A stretch of DNA of 32,956 bases from Candidatus Bipolaricaulota bacterium. GTDB lineage: Bacteria > Bipolaricaulota > Bipolaricaulia > Bipolaricaulales > Bipolaricaulaceae. Position numbers and translations under genes: made by a program. The DNA lies in the NCBI GenBank assembly GCA_937921255.1, contig CAKZSO010000036.1, forward strand, positions 1-32,956, in the 5' to 3' direction. Positions 7,094-13,716 of this stretch are shown here, one piece after another. Numbering within the stretch: position 1 is the first letter of the stretch; every line of letters starts with the position of its first letter. Under the pieces are notes generated by a model. That model was given only the letters and a program-made list of their open reading frames with translations, was not told where the DNA came from and did not search any database.

Positions 7094-7217
7094 TTGGGCG
7101 GGGTCCCGACCGTCGGGGCAGGGAGGCCGGATTTGGAGGTGTCGTGCGCGGTGTGCCCACCGGGAAGGCCCAGAGGCGACCCATTACCCCGGACGGGCCG
7201 GCTCCACCCTACATTCT

Positions 7218-7244
7218 AGTATAGGTACCCCCCTCCGCTATCAA
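7218..7244 (-). promoter_or_regulatory. Possible promoter for P4
   Basis: On the minus strand TTGATA (7244-7239) and TATACT (7223-7218) are separated by 15 bases, shorter than the usual 17. It lies after the tgt stop and about 220 bases before P4. It would replace the promoter missing from the shortened leader block. Confidence 0.35.
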
Positions 7245-7260
7245 GGGGGCGAGGAGGCCC

Positions 7261-8463
7261 CTAGCCGGCCGAGGGATCCAGGAGGACGGCGGAGACGGCC
7301 TTCCCCGCCGCGAGCGCCGCCCGCACCCGGCCCAGGAGCCGGACCATGAACCGCACGTTGTGGAGGGTGGCGAGCCGGTAGTAGGAGAGCTCCCCCGCCT
7401 GGAGGAGGTGGCGGAGGAAGGCCCGGGAGTACCGCCCGCAGGTCGGGCAGTCGCACCCCTCCTCGACTGGGCCGTCGTCGCGGGCGAACCGGGCGTTCTT
7501 GATGGGGATCCGGAACCCTTCTTCCGCCAACGAGAGGAGGACCCCATTCCGGGCCAGGCGGGTCGGCGCCGCGCAGTCGAACGTGTCCACCCCCCGGGCC
7601 ACCGCCTGGAGGACGTCCTCCACCCCCCCGATCCCGAGGAGGTGCCGGGGCCTGTCCGGGGGGAGCTCCTCGGCCGTCCACTCGACGACCCGGAGCATCT
7701 CCTCCTTCGAGCGGCCCAAGGAGCCGCCGATCGCGAACCCCGGAAAACCCATCCCCGCGATCGCCCGGGCCGAGGCCCGCCGGAGGTCCTCGTAGGCCCC
7801 GCCCTGGACGATCCCCCACAGAGCTTGCGCGGGGTTCGGACCCACCCCCTGGGTGCGCTCAAACGCCGCGAGAGCCCGCTCCGCCCAGCGGTGGGTCCGC
7901 TCCATGGCCCTTTTCGTGTACGCGTGGTCGTGGAACGGGGACGTGCACTCGTCCAACGGGAGGATCACGTCGGCCCCAAGGAGCCGCTGGAGGCGGATCA
8001 CACCCTCGGGGGGGAAGAACACCGGGGAGCCGTCGACCACGGACCGGAAGTGGGCCCCGTCCTCAGTGAGGTGGACGAGGCTTTCCCCCACGGGTTTCGG
8101 GGGGGCGTCCCCGGGGAACACGGACGCGATCTTCCCCACCCCGTGGACCTTCCCCGCCCCGAGGCTGAACACCTGGAACCCCCCGGAGTCGGTGAACCAG
8201 GGGCCCCGCCAGCCAGTGAACCCCTGCAGCCCGCCCAGGGCGGCGACCCGTTCCGCCCCGGGCCGCAGGGCGAGGTGGTAGGTGTTCCCGATGAGGACCT
8301 CGACCCCGAGCCGCTCGAGGTCGTCCACCCCGAGGGCCTTGACCGTCCCCCGGGTGGCCACGGCGACGAACGCCGGGGTCCGAACCGTCCCGTGGGGGGT
8401 CACAAGCTCCCCGGCCCGGGCCTCCGACCCCGGAACTCGAGACGTGATCCGGAACTCGGTCAT
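7261..8463 (-). CDS. tgt: tRNA-guanine transglycosylase
   Basis: Tgt exchanges guanine 34 in GUN-anticodon tRNAs for a 7-deazaguanine (preQ1 in most bacteria, queuine in eukaryotes). The 400-residue product has FTDSGGFQVFSLG with the general-base Asp, LDECTS with the substrate-pocket Asp-Glu-Cys, and FDCAAPTRLARNG with the nucleophilic Asp. It also has the zinc site GCDCPTCG...LHN near the C-terminus. The start ATG 8463 overlaps the qng1 stop (TGATG). A longer in-frame extension upstream is just the shadow of qng1. The pocket loop usually written GGLAVGE in bacteria reads GGSLGRSKEE here, which bears on base specificity. It is last in the recG-qng1-tgt operon. Confidence 0.96.
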   Translation of the reverse strand: MTEFRITSRVPGSEARAGELVTPHGTVRTPAFVAVATRGTVKALGVDDLERLGVEVLIGNTYHLALRPGAERVAALGGLQGFTGWRGPWFTDSGGFQVFSLGAGKVHGVGKIASVFPGDAPPKPVGESLVHLTEDGAHFRSVVDGSPVFFPPEGVIRLQRLLGADVILPLDECTSPFHDHAYTKRAMERTHRWAERALAAFERTQGVGPNPAQALWGIVQGGAYEDLRRASARAIAGMGFPGFAIGGSLGRSKEEMLRVVEWTAEELPPDRPRHLLGIGGVEDVLQAVARGVDTFDCAAPTRLARNGVLLSLAEEGFRIPIKNARFARDDGPVEEGCDCPTCGRYSRAFLRHLLQAGELSYYRLATLHNVRFMVRLLGRVRAALAAGKAVSAVLLDPSAG

Positions 8464-9410
8464 CAGTAGGCCGGGGTCCGGACCCGGGGGTGGGGAACCG
8501 GGAGCGACCCTTGGGACCGGTTCCAGAGGATCCAGTCGACCTCGAACGCCCGCACGGGGCGGCCCAGGCGCCAGAGCTCCGCCACAACCCCCTCCACGGC
8601 GACGACCGTGGCCGCCCGGAGCTCGACCTCCTCGGGGGACCCTGGCCGGAGCTCCTCCCCCCGCCGGAGCCGCCGGGCCAGGACCGGATGGAGCGCAAGG
8701 GCCCCCTCGGCCCACAGGAGCTGGGGGAGCTTGTAGTCGGCGAACGCGGTGAGCCACTCCAAGTCGCGGAGCTCCCCCGGGCCTTGGCCCCCGAACGTCC
8801 CCCACAGGTCGGCGCACAGGATCTGGGCCCGCTTGTGGAAGGGGACCCCCCGGCCGCGGTACAGGGCGGCGTCCCGAAACAGGGGGAGCTCGGCGGTGAG
8901 GAGCTCCACAACCCCGCGGCACGAGCCCCCGGCCCGGGCGAAGAAGGCCTCCGCCGAACCCCACCGGAGAAGGGCTTCTCCCACCTCCCGGAGGGCGCGG
9001 ATCCGCCACGGGAGGAGGGGGATCTCCCCGAGCACCGCCCGCACCCTCTCCCCGTCCACCCCGACCAACGCGTCCGGTCTGAAGAACGACGGGCTTTCTT
9101 CCGCCGCCCGCCGGAGAGCCCAGGCGAGGGCGAAGTACCCGGTCAGCCGCTCCCCCCCGGGCCCCCCCACCGCCCACTTCGCCCCGGTCCCGACCAGGGG
9201 GGGCCAGAAGCAGAAGTTGAGGGCATCGAGGACGAGAAGGTAGCGGAGGGTGAGCTCCTCCTCCCCCCGGAAGTGGTACCGCCCCTCCCAGGGGGGGACG
9301 GGGTTATTCCCGATTCGCTCGGCAAGGCACTCCACACCCTCAGGATCGACCCGAACCCACCGCGCCTGGCGGGCGACCCAAAAAGCTTCCGTTCGAACCG
9401 GGTTTTCCAT
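8463..9410 (-). CDS. qng1: Queuosine 5'-phosphate N-glycosidase (DUF2419/Qng1 family)
   Basis: Members of this family hydrolyse queuosine 5'-monophosphate to free queuine, a salvage step known from eukaryotes and scattered bacteria. The 315-residue product has the typical length and family landmarks. These are LDALNFCFWP near residue 65, a central FHKRAQILCADLW, then LTAFADYKLPQLLW, which carries a conserved Asp of the active site, and the C-terminal EVDWILWN. The N-terminal TEAFWVARQARWVRVDPEGV also fits. The start is ATG 9410, directly after the recG stop (TAGATG), and the end overlaps the tgt start, so the three genes should be translated together. Cytosolic; no export signal. The link to tgt argues that salvaged queuine is the base that Tgt uses. 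Confidence 0.9.
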   Translation of the reverse strand: MENPVRTEAFWVARQARWVRVDPEGVECLAERIGNNPVPPWEGRYHFRGEEELTLRYLLVLDALNFCFWPPLVGTGAKWAVGGPGGERLTGYFALAWALRRAAEESPSFFRPDALVGVDGERVRAVLGEIPLLPWRIRALREVGEALLRWGSAEAFFARAGGSCRGVVELLTAELPLFRDAALYRGRGVPFHKRAQILCADLWGTFGGQGPGELRDLEWLTAFADYKLPQLLWAEGALALHPVLARRLRRGEELRPGSPEEVELRAATVVAVEGVVAELWRLGRPVRAFEVDWILWNRSQGSLPVPHPRVRTPAY

Positions 9411-11678
9411 CTAGACCCCGAGGAGGGCGAGGGCCTGCCCGAACCTTCGCTCAACTTCCTGCGCGAGCTCGGGGGGGACCCCCTCCTCGGCCAGGCGCAG
9501 GGCCTCGTCGCGGGCCTTCTCGAGGAGCGCGAGGTCGCGCCCGAGGTCCGCCGCCTTGAGCCGGGATACGAACCCCGACTGCTCGGTTCCCAAAACGTCC
9601 CCTGGCCCCCGGATCCGGAGGTCGGCCTCGGCGATCTTGAACCCGTCCGTGAGGTCGCGAAACGCGCTGAGCCGTTCCCGCGCCTCGTCGGTTGTCGGGT
9701 CGCCGATCGCGTAGCAAACTGCGCGCTGGCCCTTGCGTCCGATCCGGCCTCGCAGCTGGTGGAGCTGGGCGAGCCCGAACCGGTCGGCGTGCTCGATCAC
9801 GAGGAAACTCGCGTCGGGGACGTCCAAGCCCACCTCGACCACGGTCGTCGCGACGAGGACCCTCACCCGGCCGTCGCGGAACGCGGCCATCGCCTCCCTC
9901 TTCTCCTCGGACGTCATCTGGCCGTGGAGGAGGGCGACCCCTACCTCGGGGAACCGCTCCCGCAGCTCTTCGTACCCGGCGGTCGCCGCCCGGAGATCGC
10001 GCTCGGCCGAGTCCTCGATCACGGGGAACACGACGTACCCCTTCTCCCCCCGGGCAAGCTGGTGGGTCACCTCCCGGTACACGTCCTCCCGGCGCGATTC
10101 GGAGAGCCAGACCGTTCGCACCCCCCCCCGGGAGCTCGGCATCTCGTCGAGCACGGATACCGAGAACTCCCCGTATAGGGTCAGGACCACGGTCCGGGGA
10201 ATCGGGGTCGCGGACATGACGAGGATGTTTGTGCCCTCCCCCTTCGCCTCGAGGGCCGCCCGCTGGACGACCCCGAACCGGTGCTGCTCGTCCACGACGG
10301 CGAGAGCGAGGTTGCGGAAGCGGACGTCGTCCTGGATCAGGGCGTGGGTCCCCACAACAAGGTCCACCCTCCCGTCGGTGATCCCGGCGAGGAGCTCCCT
10401 CCGTTCCTTGCGGCCGAGTCCGCCGGAGAGGTACCCGACCCGCACCGGGAGGTCCCGCACGAGGTCCTGGAGGACGAGGACGTGCTGCTCGGCGAGGATC
10501 TCCGTCGGGGCCATCACGGCCGCCTGCGCCCCCGCGGAGACGGTCATCACGCACGCCCCGGCTGCGACCACGGTCTTCCCCGATCCGACATCGCCCTGGA
10601 GCAGGCGGAGCATGGGCCGCCCGGAGCGGAGGTCGTGCTCGATCGCGTGGAGCGCCCGCTCTTGGGACGGGGTGAGCGCAAACGGGAGGGACGCCACGAA
10701 CCGACGGACCGCTTCCCGGTCGGGATAGAGGGGTCTTCCGACTGCGGCAGCGGGGGCGCGGCGGTGGGCGATCCCAAGCTGAAGGAGGAACAGCTCCTCG
10801 AACGCGAGCGCACGCCGGGCGCGCTCGAAGTCCTGGGGGTCCGCGGGTGCGTGGATCCGGGCGATTGCCTCCCGTCGGGGCGAGAGGTTCAACCGGTCCC
10901 GGATCGGCTGGGGGATTGGGTCGGTGACGTGGCCCCCAAACCGGCGCAGGGCGTGGCGGACCAGGTTTTGGAGGATCGGTTGGGTGAGCCCCTCCGTGGC
11001 GGGGTAGATCGGGACCCAGCGGCCGGTTTGGAGGTCGGTCCCCTCGGGCTCCCACACCGGGTTCTCGATCTGGAGCTCCCCGTAGCGGAGCTGGGCCTTG
11101 CCGTACAGAACGTAGCGCTGGCCCTCGGCGACCTGGTCCCAGACCCAGGGCTGATTGAACCAGATCGCGAACAGGAACCCCGTCCCGTCGTCGAGCGCGA
11201 CCTTGACGAGTTCGAGCCCCCGCCGCACCTTGACCCGGGACTTGGCCCGCACCACACCGCGGACGAGCACGACCTCCCCGTCGCGGACTTGGGCGATCGT
11301 CCGAAGCTGGGACCGGTCCTCGAGCCGGCGGGGGAAGAACGTGAGGAGGTCCTCCACGCTACGGACCCCGAGCCGGGAGAGGAGCTCGGCGCGCTTCTTG
11401 CCCACTCCGGGGAGGCGGGTCACGGGAACGTTCCCCAGAGGCTCGCGGGGTTGGGGCTCCTCGAGCCAACGCTCGAGATCGGCGACCGCGCTCGCCCGGG
11501 CAGCGCGATCGAGCGTGGCGTAGCCCGCCACAAGGGAGGAGGCCTCGGGGACGTGTTGGGACACGAACTTCTCGAGGCCGCCGACGACGGCCGTGTCGGA
11601 GTACGCCTTCTCCTTCTCCAGCGCCAGCACCTTGTCCAGAAGCGCGCGCCGCGGGGCCTCCCGTCCCGTTGTAGGCAT
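9411..11678 (-). CDS. recG: ATP-dependent DNA helicase RecG
   Basis: RecG remodels stalled replication forks and Holliday junctions. The 755-residue product has an N-terminal extension of about 85 residues and a helix-hairpin-like LPGVGKKRAELLSRLG. An OB-fold wedge domain follows (about 130-215). The helicase core has Walker A GDVGSGKT near residue 362, VVDEQHRFG, MSATPIPRT, and the C-terminal RecA lobe with HGQMTSEEK and QLRGRIGRKGQ. The TRG region (DLRIRGPGDVLGTEQSGF) is present. Everything needed for activity is visible. It starts at ATG 11678 and is first in the recG-qng1-tgt operon. It is divergent from def with a 24-base gap that holds both promoters. No clear ribosome binding site lies in its short 5' end. 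Confidence 0.97.
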   Translation of the reverse strand: MPTTGREAPRRALLDKVLALEKEKAYSDTAVVGGLEKFVSQHVPEASSLVAGYATLDRAARASAVADLERWLEEPQPREPLGNVPVTRLPGVGKKRAELLSRLGVRSVEDLLTFFPRRLEDRSQLRTIAQVRDGEVVLVRGVVRAKSRVKVRRGLELVKVALDDGTGFLFAIWFNQPWVWDQVAEGQRYVLYGKAQLRYGELQIENPVWEPEGTDLQTGRWVPIYPATEGLTQPILQNLVRHALRRFGGHVTDPIPQPIRDRLNLSPRREAIARIHAPADPQDFERARRALAFEELFLLQLGIAHRRAPAAAVGRPLYPDREAVRRFVASLPFALTPSQERALHAIEHDLRSGRPMLRLLQGDVGSGKTVVAAGACVMTVSAGAQAAVMAPTEILAEQHVLVLQDLVRDLPVRVGYLSGGLGRKERRELLAGITDGRVDLVVGTHALIQDDVRFRNLALAVVDEQHRFGVVQRAALEAKGEGTNILVMSATPIPRTVVLTLYGEFSVSVLDEMPSSRGGVRTVWLSESRREDVYREVTHQLARGEKGYVVFPVIEDSAERDLRAATAGYEELRERFPEVGVALLHGQMTSEEKREAMAAFRDGRVRVLVATTVVEVGLDVPDASFLVIEHADRFGLAQLHQLRGRIGRKGQRAVCYAIGDPTTDEARERLSAFRDLTDGFKIAEADLRIRGPGDVLGTEQSGFVSRLKAADLGRDLALLEKARDEALRLAEEGVPPELAQEVERRFGQALALLGV

Positions 11679-11697
11679 GATCGGATCTTCCTATAAT
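11669..11697 (+). promoter_or_regulatory. Promoter for def, implying a leaderless mRNA
   Basis: TTGTAG (11669-11674), a 17-base spacer and a consensus TATAAT (11692-11697) precede the def ATG at 11703 by only five bases. Transcription should begin at or within a base of the A of ATG. Confidence 0.65.
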
Positions 11698-11722
11698 AGT
11701 AGATGCGGAGGAGGCGGTCCAA
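11693..11722 (-). promoter_or_regulatory. Promoter for recG-qng1-tgt
   Basis: On the minus strand TTGGAC (11722-11717), an 18-base spacer and TATTAT (11698-11693) give a transcript start about eight bases before recG. Its -10 overlaps the def -10 in the near-palindrome CTATAATAG. Confidence 0.5.
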
Positions 11723-12233
11723 ACTGGAGATCCTGACGTACCCGAACCCCGTCTTGCGGCGTCCGGCGCGGCCCGTGGAGCCGCGGAGCCCCGAGGCGTG
11801 CGCGGCGGCGGAAGCCCTGCGCGCCGCGTTTGGCGAGATCGCGGCCCTCGGTCTGGCCGCGAACCAGATCGGCCTCCCCGTGCGGGTGGTCCTCGTCCGG
11901 ATTGGGGACGAGGAGCGCGTCCTCCTGAACCCGGAGGTCGTCGCGCGAAGCGGGGAGCTCGAGGTGGCGTGGGAGGGGTGCCTGTCCCTCCCCGGCGTTG
12001 AGGCCGAGGTCCCGCGGGCCAAGGAGGTCGTCGTGCGGGCAACCGATGAGGAGGGGCAACCGGTCGAGCTGCACCTCTCCGAGCTCGAGGCTCGGCTCCT
12101 TCAGCACGAGGTGGGCCACCTCGACGGCGAGCTCTACGTGGACCTCCTCCCCCGGGACGAGCGGCGGCGGGTGCTCACCGAGTTCCGCATGGCCCAGGAA
12201 CGGCTCAAGGAGAAGGTGTCTTCGCTTCCGTAA
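11703..12233 (+). CDS. def: Peptide deformylase
   Basis: Def removes the formyl group from nascent N-terminal formyl-Met, using a metal-bound water. The 176-residue product has all three family motifs: GLAANQIG (about residue 49), EGCLSLPG (about 92) with the metal-ligand Cys, and QHEVGHLDG (about 136) with the two His ligands and catalytic Glu. The typical opening LEILTYPNPVLR follows a short basic leader (MRRRRSK). The ATG at 11703 directly follows the promoter, so no ribosome binding site exists upstream. The gene is followed by fmt, the enzyme that adds the formyl group, in the common def-fmt arrangement. Confidence 0.96.
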   Translation: MRRRRSKLEILTYPNPVLRRPARPVEPRSPEACAAAEALRAAFGEIAALGLAANQIGLPVRVVLVRIGDEERVLLNPEVVARSGELEVAWEGCLSLPGVEAEVPRAKEVVVRATDEEGQPVELHLSELEARLLQHEVGHLDGELYVDLLPRDERRRVLTEFRMAQERLKEKVSSLP

Positions 12234-12271
12234 GGTTAAGGGTTGCGTTCGCGGGCACCGGTGGGTTTGGT

Positions 12272-13156
12272 GTGCCCGCGCTCCGGCGTCTCGCGGAGAC
12301 GCACGGGGTGCTCCTTGTCATCACCCAGCCCGATCGGCCGGCCGGCCGGGGACTCGCCCTCACGGCTCCGCCCACGAAGGAGGTCGCCCGGGAGCTCGGG
12401 ATCCCCGTCCTCCAACCGCGTTCGATCAACGCCCTCTCCGCTCTGGACCAGTTGCGGGAGCTCGACCTCGACGTCCTCGTCGTAGCCGCGTTCGGCCAGT
12501 TCCTGCGGGAGGGCGTTCTTCGCCTGCCCCGCCTGGGGTGCGTGAACATCCACGCCTCGCTCCTTCCGAAGTACCGCGGGGCAGCGCCGGTGGCGTGGGC
12601 GATCCTTCGCGGGGAGACGGAGACCGGGGTCACGACGTTCGTCCTCGACGAGGGGATGGACACCGGCCCCTGCCTCCTTCAGCGGACGGTCGCGGTCGGT
12701 CCCGACGAAACTGCCGGGGAACTCGAGGCGCGGCTGGCAGAGGTCGGGGCCGACCTCATCGTTGAATCGCTCGAGGGGATCGCGACCGGACAGATCGTTC
12801 CCATCCCACAACCGGCGGAGGGAACGCTTGCCCCGAAACTCCACAGGGAGGATGGGCGGATCCGGTGGGAGTGGGAGGCGCGGCGGATCCACGACCTCGT
12901 GCGGGGTACCCACCCCTGGCCGGGCGCCCACACCACGCTTCGCGACCGGCTCGTCAAGGTCCACCGGACGCGGGTGGTGGAGGACGAGGGGGGCAGGGCC
13001 CCGGGGACGATCCTCCCCCGCCGGGACCGGCTCCTGGTGGCCACAGGCCGGGGCACGTTGGAGATCCTCGAGCTTCAGCCCGCGGGGTGCCGCACGATCT
13101 CCGGGCCGGAGTTCAACCGCGGGTACTGCCGCATCCCGGGGACGCGGTTTGCCTGA
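12272..13156 (+). CDS. fmt: Methionyl-tRNA formyltransferase
   Basis: Fmt formylates Met-tRNA(fMet) with 10-formyl-tetrahydrofolate to allow initiation. Key parts are NIHASLLPKYRGAAPVAWAI with the catalytic Asn and His, DEGMDTGP with the catalytic Asp, and the C-terminal tRNA-binding OB domain (WEWEARRIHDLVRG...). The coordinates start at the first conventional start codon, GTG 12272. However, the conserved first strand and loop (RVAFAGTGGFGVPAL) lies in frame before it from 12239. The codon just upstream there is TTA (12236), and no ATG, GTG or TTG occurs back to the stop near 12001. The true start is therefore a non-standard codon or hidden by a base error. The def stop at 12233 is three bases away. 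Confidence 0.93.
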   Translation: MPALRRLAETHGVLLVITQPDRPAGRGLALTAPPTKEVARELGIPVLQPRSINALSALDQLRELDLDVLVVAAFGQFLREGVLRLPRLGCVNIHASLLPKYRGAAPVAWAILRGETETGVTTFVLDEGMDTGPCLLQRTVAVGPDETAGELEARLAEVGADLIVESLEGIATGQIVPIPQPAEGTLAPKLHREDGRIRWEWEARRIHDLVRGTHPWPGAHTTLRDRLVKVHRTRVVEDEGGRAPGTILPRRDRLLVATGRGTLEILELQPAGCRTISGPEFNRGYCRIPGTRFA

Positions 13157-13224
13157 CCTCGATCGGGTATCCTCAACGCGGGGTACCGGGACCCTACAGG
13201 AGATACATCGCACTAGGAGGAGAG

Positions 13225-13716
13225 ATGGAGAGCCAAGCGGACATTGTGAAGGGGGCGCTGCTTCTCGAGAAGCGGGGGAAGGCCCTGTACGAGGCGAGTG
13301 CGCAGGGGACGGCGAACAAGGCGGTGAAGGAGGTTTTCCTTACCCTTGCCCAGGAGGAAGGGCGGCACATCGAGGTCCTGTCCAAGGCGTTCGCGAGCCT
13401 TGCCCGCAGCGGGCAGGTCCAGATGGGCTTGCCCGCGGATAGGGCGCCCGACGTCACGCGGACCGTCCTCACGGACGCCCTCAAGGCGGAGGTCTCCGCC
13501 GCCTCCTACGAGGCGGCCGCGCTCTATGCGGCGATGGCCCTCGAGGAGCGGGCCGTCGCGTTCTACGCGGACGCGGAGCGGAAGTCATCCGGTGAGGCGA
13601 AGGCCCTCTACGGCTGGCTCGCCCGCTGGGAACGCTCTCACCTCGACCTCCTCACCGCGCTCGACCAGGACCTGCGCCAGAAGGTGTGGAACGACCAGCA
13701 CTTCTGGCCGTTCTAG
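13225..13716 (+). CDS. Ferritin-like diiron protein (rubrerythrin-type, no rubredoxin domain)
   Basis: The 163-residue product starts at ATG 13225 after TAGGAGGAG. It is a four-helix bundle with the diiron pattern of the rubrerythrin/ferritin-like superfamily: Glu in LLLEKRGKALYEA, EExxH in EEGRHIEVL, Glu in ALEERAVAFY, and ExxH in WERSHLDLL. Proteins of this kind act against peroxide in anaerobes or handle iron. The usual C-terminal rubredoxin Cys pairs are missing; it ends QKVWNDQHFWPF. It is 68 bases after fmt on the same strand. Its stop codon shares CTAG with the stop of the convergent priA. Confidence 0.85.
   Translation: MESQADIVKGALLLEKRGKALYEASAQGTANKAVKEVFLTLAQEEGRHIEVLSKAFASLARSGQVQMGLPADRAPDVTRTVLTDALKAEVSAASYEAAALYAAMALEERAVAFYADAERKSSGEAKALYGWLARWERSHLDLLTALDQDLRQKVWNDQHFWPF

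Noticed and set aside
7228-7252. Terminator after tgt (CCCCCT ... AGGGGG on the minus strand)
   Set aside because: The loop is nine bases, the stem six, and no T-run follows; the same bases are better read as part of a possible promoter.
13-7260. Diversity-generating retroelement as the source of peptide variation
   Set aside because: No reverse transcriptase gene, no template/variable repeat pair and no adenine-biased substitution between copies is visible in the window.
13713-13716. Shared CTAG stop codons of the ferritin-like gene and priA as a regulatory feature
   Set aside because: Convergent genes often abut this closely in compact genomes, and CTAG is simply the overlap of two TAG stops.
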